A stretch of 7,797 bases of DNA, taken from contig JAASTB010000095.1 of the NCBI GenBank assembly GCA_021767625.1, positions 1 through 7,797 of the forward strand, given 5' to 3'. Below, piece after piece: positions 6,598 to 7,797 of this stretch. Position 1 is the first letter of the stretch, and each line of letters starts with the position of its first letter. This DNA comes from Wenzhouxiangella sp. (GTDB lineage Bacteria > Pseudomonadota > Gammaproteobacteria > Xanthomonadales > Wenzhouxiangellaceae). Below the pieces are notes generated by a model. That model saw only the letters and a list, made by a program, of their open reading frames with translations, did not search any database and had not been told where the DNA came from. Position numbers and translations under genes: made by a program.

Positions 6598-7116
6598 TCA
6601 CGGCGCCGCATGGGCCGCCTCGCGCCCGGCTTGTTCCATCGCCGCCACCAGGCGGGCCTTGAGCGCCGGGTCGGCGTCCGGGCCGGGCAGCATGGCCAGT
6701 TCGCCGGCGTCGAGCTCGCGCCCGTCGGCGCTCAGCACCTTGATTCGCTGGATCTCCTCGCCGGTGGCGCGTTCGACGTAGCGCACCGAGTGAGAGCAGT
6801 CGCTCAGGTGCTGCTCGGACCACTGCGACAGGGCGATCAGCACCGGGGAAAGCGCGCGGCCCGATCGCGTCAGCCGGTATTCGACCACGCGCCGGTCGGT
6901 TTCCGAGGCCTTGCGCTCGAGCAGCCCGGCCTCGACCAGCTTGCGCAGGCGGTTGGTCAGGATATTGCGTGCGATGCCCAGGCGTTTCTCGAACTCGTTG
7001 AACTTGCCGCTGCCCAGGAAGGCCTCGCGGATGATCATCAGGCTCCAGCCGTCGCCAAGCAGCGCGGTCACGCGGGCGATGGGGCAGTTGCCGTGACAGG
7101 GGTTGGCTTTGCTCAT
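6598..7116 (-). CDS. HxlR-family winged-helix transcriptional regulator
   Basis: A 172-residue DNA-binding protein. The HxlR winged helix occupies residues about 11-100: CPIARVTALLGDGWSLMIIR, then KFNEFEKRLGIARNILTNRL for the recognition region, KLVEAGLLERK and the wing RRVVEYRLTRSGRAL. The remaining 70 residues are a less typical C-terminal extension (SVRYVERATGEEIQRIKVLS, then an acidic stretch and an Ala-rich end); many HxlR proteins are only 100-150 residues. Two cysteines flank the start of the domain (C7 and C11, CHGNC). Single-cysteine HxlR proteins such as HypR and YodB are redox or electrophile sensors, so thiol sensing is possible here. The ATG at 7116 is chosen because it starts just before the conserved CPIAR block. 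Upstream lies a palindromic region, and ClsC is encoded just downstream. Regulation of itself, clsC or the divergent small gene is inferred. Confidence 0.88.
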   Translation of the reverse strand: MSKANPCHGNCPIARVTALLGDGWSLMIIREAFLGSGKFNEFEKRLGIARNILTNRLRKLVEAGLLERKASETDRRVVEYRLTRSGRALSPVLIALSQWSEQHLSDCSHSVRYVERATGEEIQRIKVLSADGRELDAGELAMLPGPDADPALKARLVAAMEQAGREAAHAAP

Positions 7117-7136
7117 GGGGCCAGTCTGCGGGATTG

Positions 7137-7191
7137 GGTTGCAAAATGCAACTAATCGGCGTAGCCTGTAATCGAGTTTCGTTTTGCAACC
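7137..7191. promoter_or_regulatory. Divergent regulatory region with TTGCAA-type palindromes, candidate HxlR operator
   Basis: GTTGCA-AAA-TGCAAC at 7138-7152 is a perfect inverted repeat with a 3-nt centre. In addition GGTTGCAAAA (7137-7146) is repeated in inverted orientation as TTTTGCAACC (7182-7191), a perfect 10-bp match. The region is much more AT-rich than its surroundings and lies about 20 nt upstream of the HxlR start and about 35 nt upstream of a possible plus-strand small gene. Dimeric winged-helix regulators typically bind such palindromes near their own promoters. TTGCAA could also serve as -35 boxes on either strand, but I see no well-spaced -10, so promoter positions are not assigned. 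Confidence 0.65.
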
Positions 7192-7226
7192 TATTTTCCC
7201 GAGGCACGGAACAAGAGAGAAACGCC

Positions 7227-7325
7227 ATGCTGATTCCCGAAAACCAATCCCGACTGACCGCCCGCCGACTCGTCGCCCTGATTGCCGTCTGGAGGCTGCT
7301 GGGCCTGTTCGCCTGGCTGGCCTGA
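7227..7325 (+). CDS. Possible 32-residue single-helix membrane peptide
   Basis: An ATG at 7227 opens a short frame ending at TGA 7323-7325. The product has a polar basic N-terminus (MLIPENQSRLTARR) and a hydrophobic C-terminal helix (LVALIAVWRLLGLFAWLA), interrupted by one arginine. A purine-rich stretch, AAGAGAGAAA (7213-7222), sits a few bases before the start but is not a textbook Shine-Dalgarno. It lies directly downstream of the palindromic operator region and divergent from the HxlR gene, where a regulated target would be expected. I do not recognise a family. It could equally be a chance frame in a long 5' leader. Confidence 0.4.
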   Translation: MLIPENQSRLTARRLVALIAVWRLLGLFAWLA

Positions 7326-7399
7326 TGCCGCTATCGCCGGGCTGGTCCGCCGCGGGCAACTGTCGTAGACTTTTTCAACGCCTGTTGGACGCAACGCAC

Positions 7400-7405
7400 G
7401 GGAGG
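7400..7405 (+). promoter_or_regulatory. Ribosome binding site of the coiled-coil gene
   Basis: GGGAGG lies 5 nt before the ATG at 7411. Further upstream, TAGACT at 7366-7371 is a possible weak -10 box without a good -35. The 85 nt between the small frame and this gene hold nothing else I can support. Confidence 0.6.
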
Positions 7406-7410
7406 CCGTC

Positions 7411-7704
7411 ATGAGCAGCGAAGAGCGAAAGGATTTCATCGAGCGCCTGAAATCGCGCCTGGACGAACTCGACGACAAGATCGACGAGTACGAAGAGCGC
7501 GCCGAGGAGGCCGGCTCGAGGGCCCGCGAGGAATACCACGAGAAGCTGGCCGAGATGCGCAGCCGCCGCAAGGACCTTGCCAACAAGCTCGACGAGTTGC
7601 GTTCGGCCGGTGAACTGCAGTGGTCGAAGCTCAAGCGCGAGGCGGAATACACCTGGGACGCCCTCCAGAACTCGTTCAACTACTTCAAGTCGCACTTCAA
7701 GTAA
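7411..7704 (+). CDS. Small charged coiled-coil protein of unknown function
   Basis: A 97-residue, highly charged, almost wholly helical protein with no cysteine, signal peptide or membrane segment. Heptad-like runs of Leu/Ile with Glu, Asp, Lys and Arg (FIERLKSRLDELDDKIDEY, HEKLAEMRSRRKDLANKLDE) indicate a coiled coil over residues about 8-70. The C-terminus turns aromatic (LQWSKL, YTWDAL, FNYFKSHFK), which could contact a membrane surface or a partner. Small helical proteins of this general sort are seen among stress-induced proteins of cyanobacteria and proteobacteria, but I cannot assign a family. The start is set by the strong GGGAGG site. The next gene begins 19 nt after the stop, so the two are probably cotranscribed. 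Confidence 0.8.
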   Translation: MSSEERKDFIERLKSRLDELDDKIDEYEERAEEAGSRAREEYHEKLAEMRSRRKDLANKLDELRSAGELQWSKLKREAEYTWDALQNSFNYFKSHFK

Positions 7705-7723
7705 GCCCCCACCGGGAGAAACG

Positions 7724-7797
7724 ATGATCAGGACCACCCTCCTGCTGGCCCTGGCGCCGGCACTGCTGCTTGCGCATCCGCAGGCCGCCGCCCAGAC
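7724..7797 (+). CDS. Exported protein, 5' fragment (signal peptide only)
   Basis: Only the first 24 codons lie in the window. They encode a clear Sec signal peptide: MIRT, a leucine/alanine core (LLLALAPALLLA), then HPQAAAQ with a likely AxA cleavage site. GGGAG (7714-7718) lies 5 nt before the ATG. The mature protein is outside the window, so no function can be given. It probably shares an operon with the preceding coiled-coil gene. Confidence 0.75.
   Translation, partial: MIRTTLLLALAPALLLAHPQAAAQ

Noticed and set aside
7117..7359. N-terminal extension of the HxlR protein back to 7359
   Set aside because: It would run through the AT-rich palindromic region with a composition unlike the protein; the family domain begins just after the Met at 7116.

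Overview
This window looks like chromosomal DNA of a GC-rich gammaproteobacterium. The evidence is high GC, strong third-position G/C, canonical Shine-Dalgarno sites, an E. coli-like ClsC and a FetB-type permease. I would guess a Xanthomonadales/Chromatiales-like lineage, but the sequence does not settle this. No tRNA, rRNA, insertion sequence, prophage or CRISPR array was seen.

Layout. (1) Bases 1-459 (+) are the 3' end of a FetB-type ABC permease. (2) After a 139-nt gap with two hairpins, four plus-strand genes run head to tail: a seven-transmembrane GGDEF diguanylate cyclase (599-2407), an FAD-dependent amine oxidase (2404-3918, ATGA overlap), a 67-residue peptide (3965-4168) and a tetrapyrrole-methylase-fold methyltransferase (4168-4983, TGATG overlap). 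(3) Converging on these with a 9-nt gap are two minus-strand genes: a ClsC-type cardiolipin synthase (4993-6561) and, upstream of it in its transcription direction, an HxlR-family regulator (6598-7116). (4) A divergent regulatory region with palindromic TTGCAA-type sites (7137-7191) separates the HxlR gene from a possible 32-residue membrane peptide (7227-7325). A 97-residue coiled-coil protein (7411-7704) follows, then the start of an exported protein (7724 onward).

The main discovery is the pair at 3965-4983, which reads as a split borosin RiPP system. The methyltransferase has the signature blocks of borosin backbone N-methyltransferases (OphMA/SonM type: YGHPGVF, PGISAEDCLFADL, and R65/Y69/Y59 in the catalytic spacing). 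The peptide looks like the separate SonA-type precursor: a small helical recognition domain followed by a very short hydrophobic C-terminus (LQFVIL). The expected chemistry is iterative SAM-dependent alpha-N-methylation of backbone amides near the precursor's C-terminus. The amine oxidase 46 nt upstream is a candidate tailoring enzyme, and the membrane cyclase overlaps the amine oxidase gene. Joint function of all four genes is inferred from layout only.
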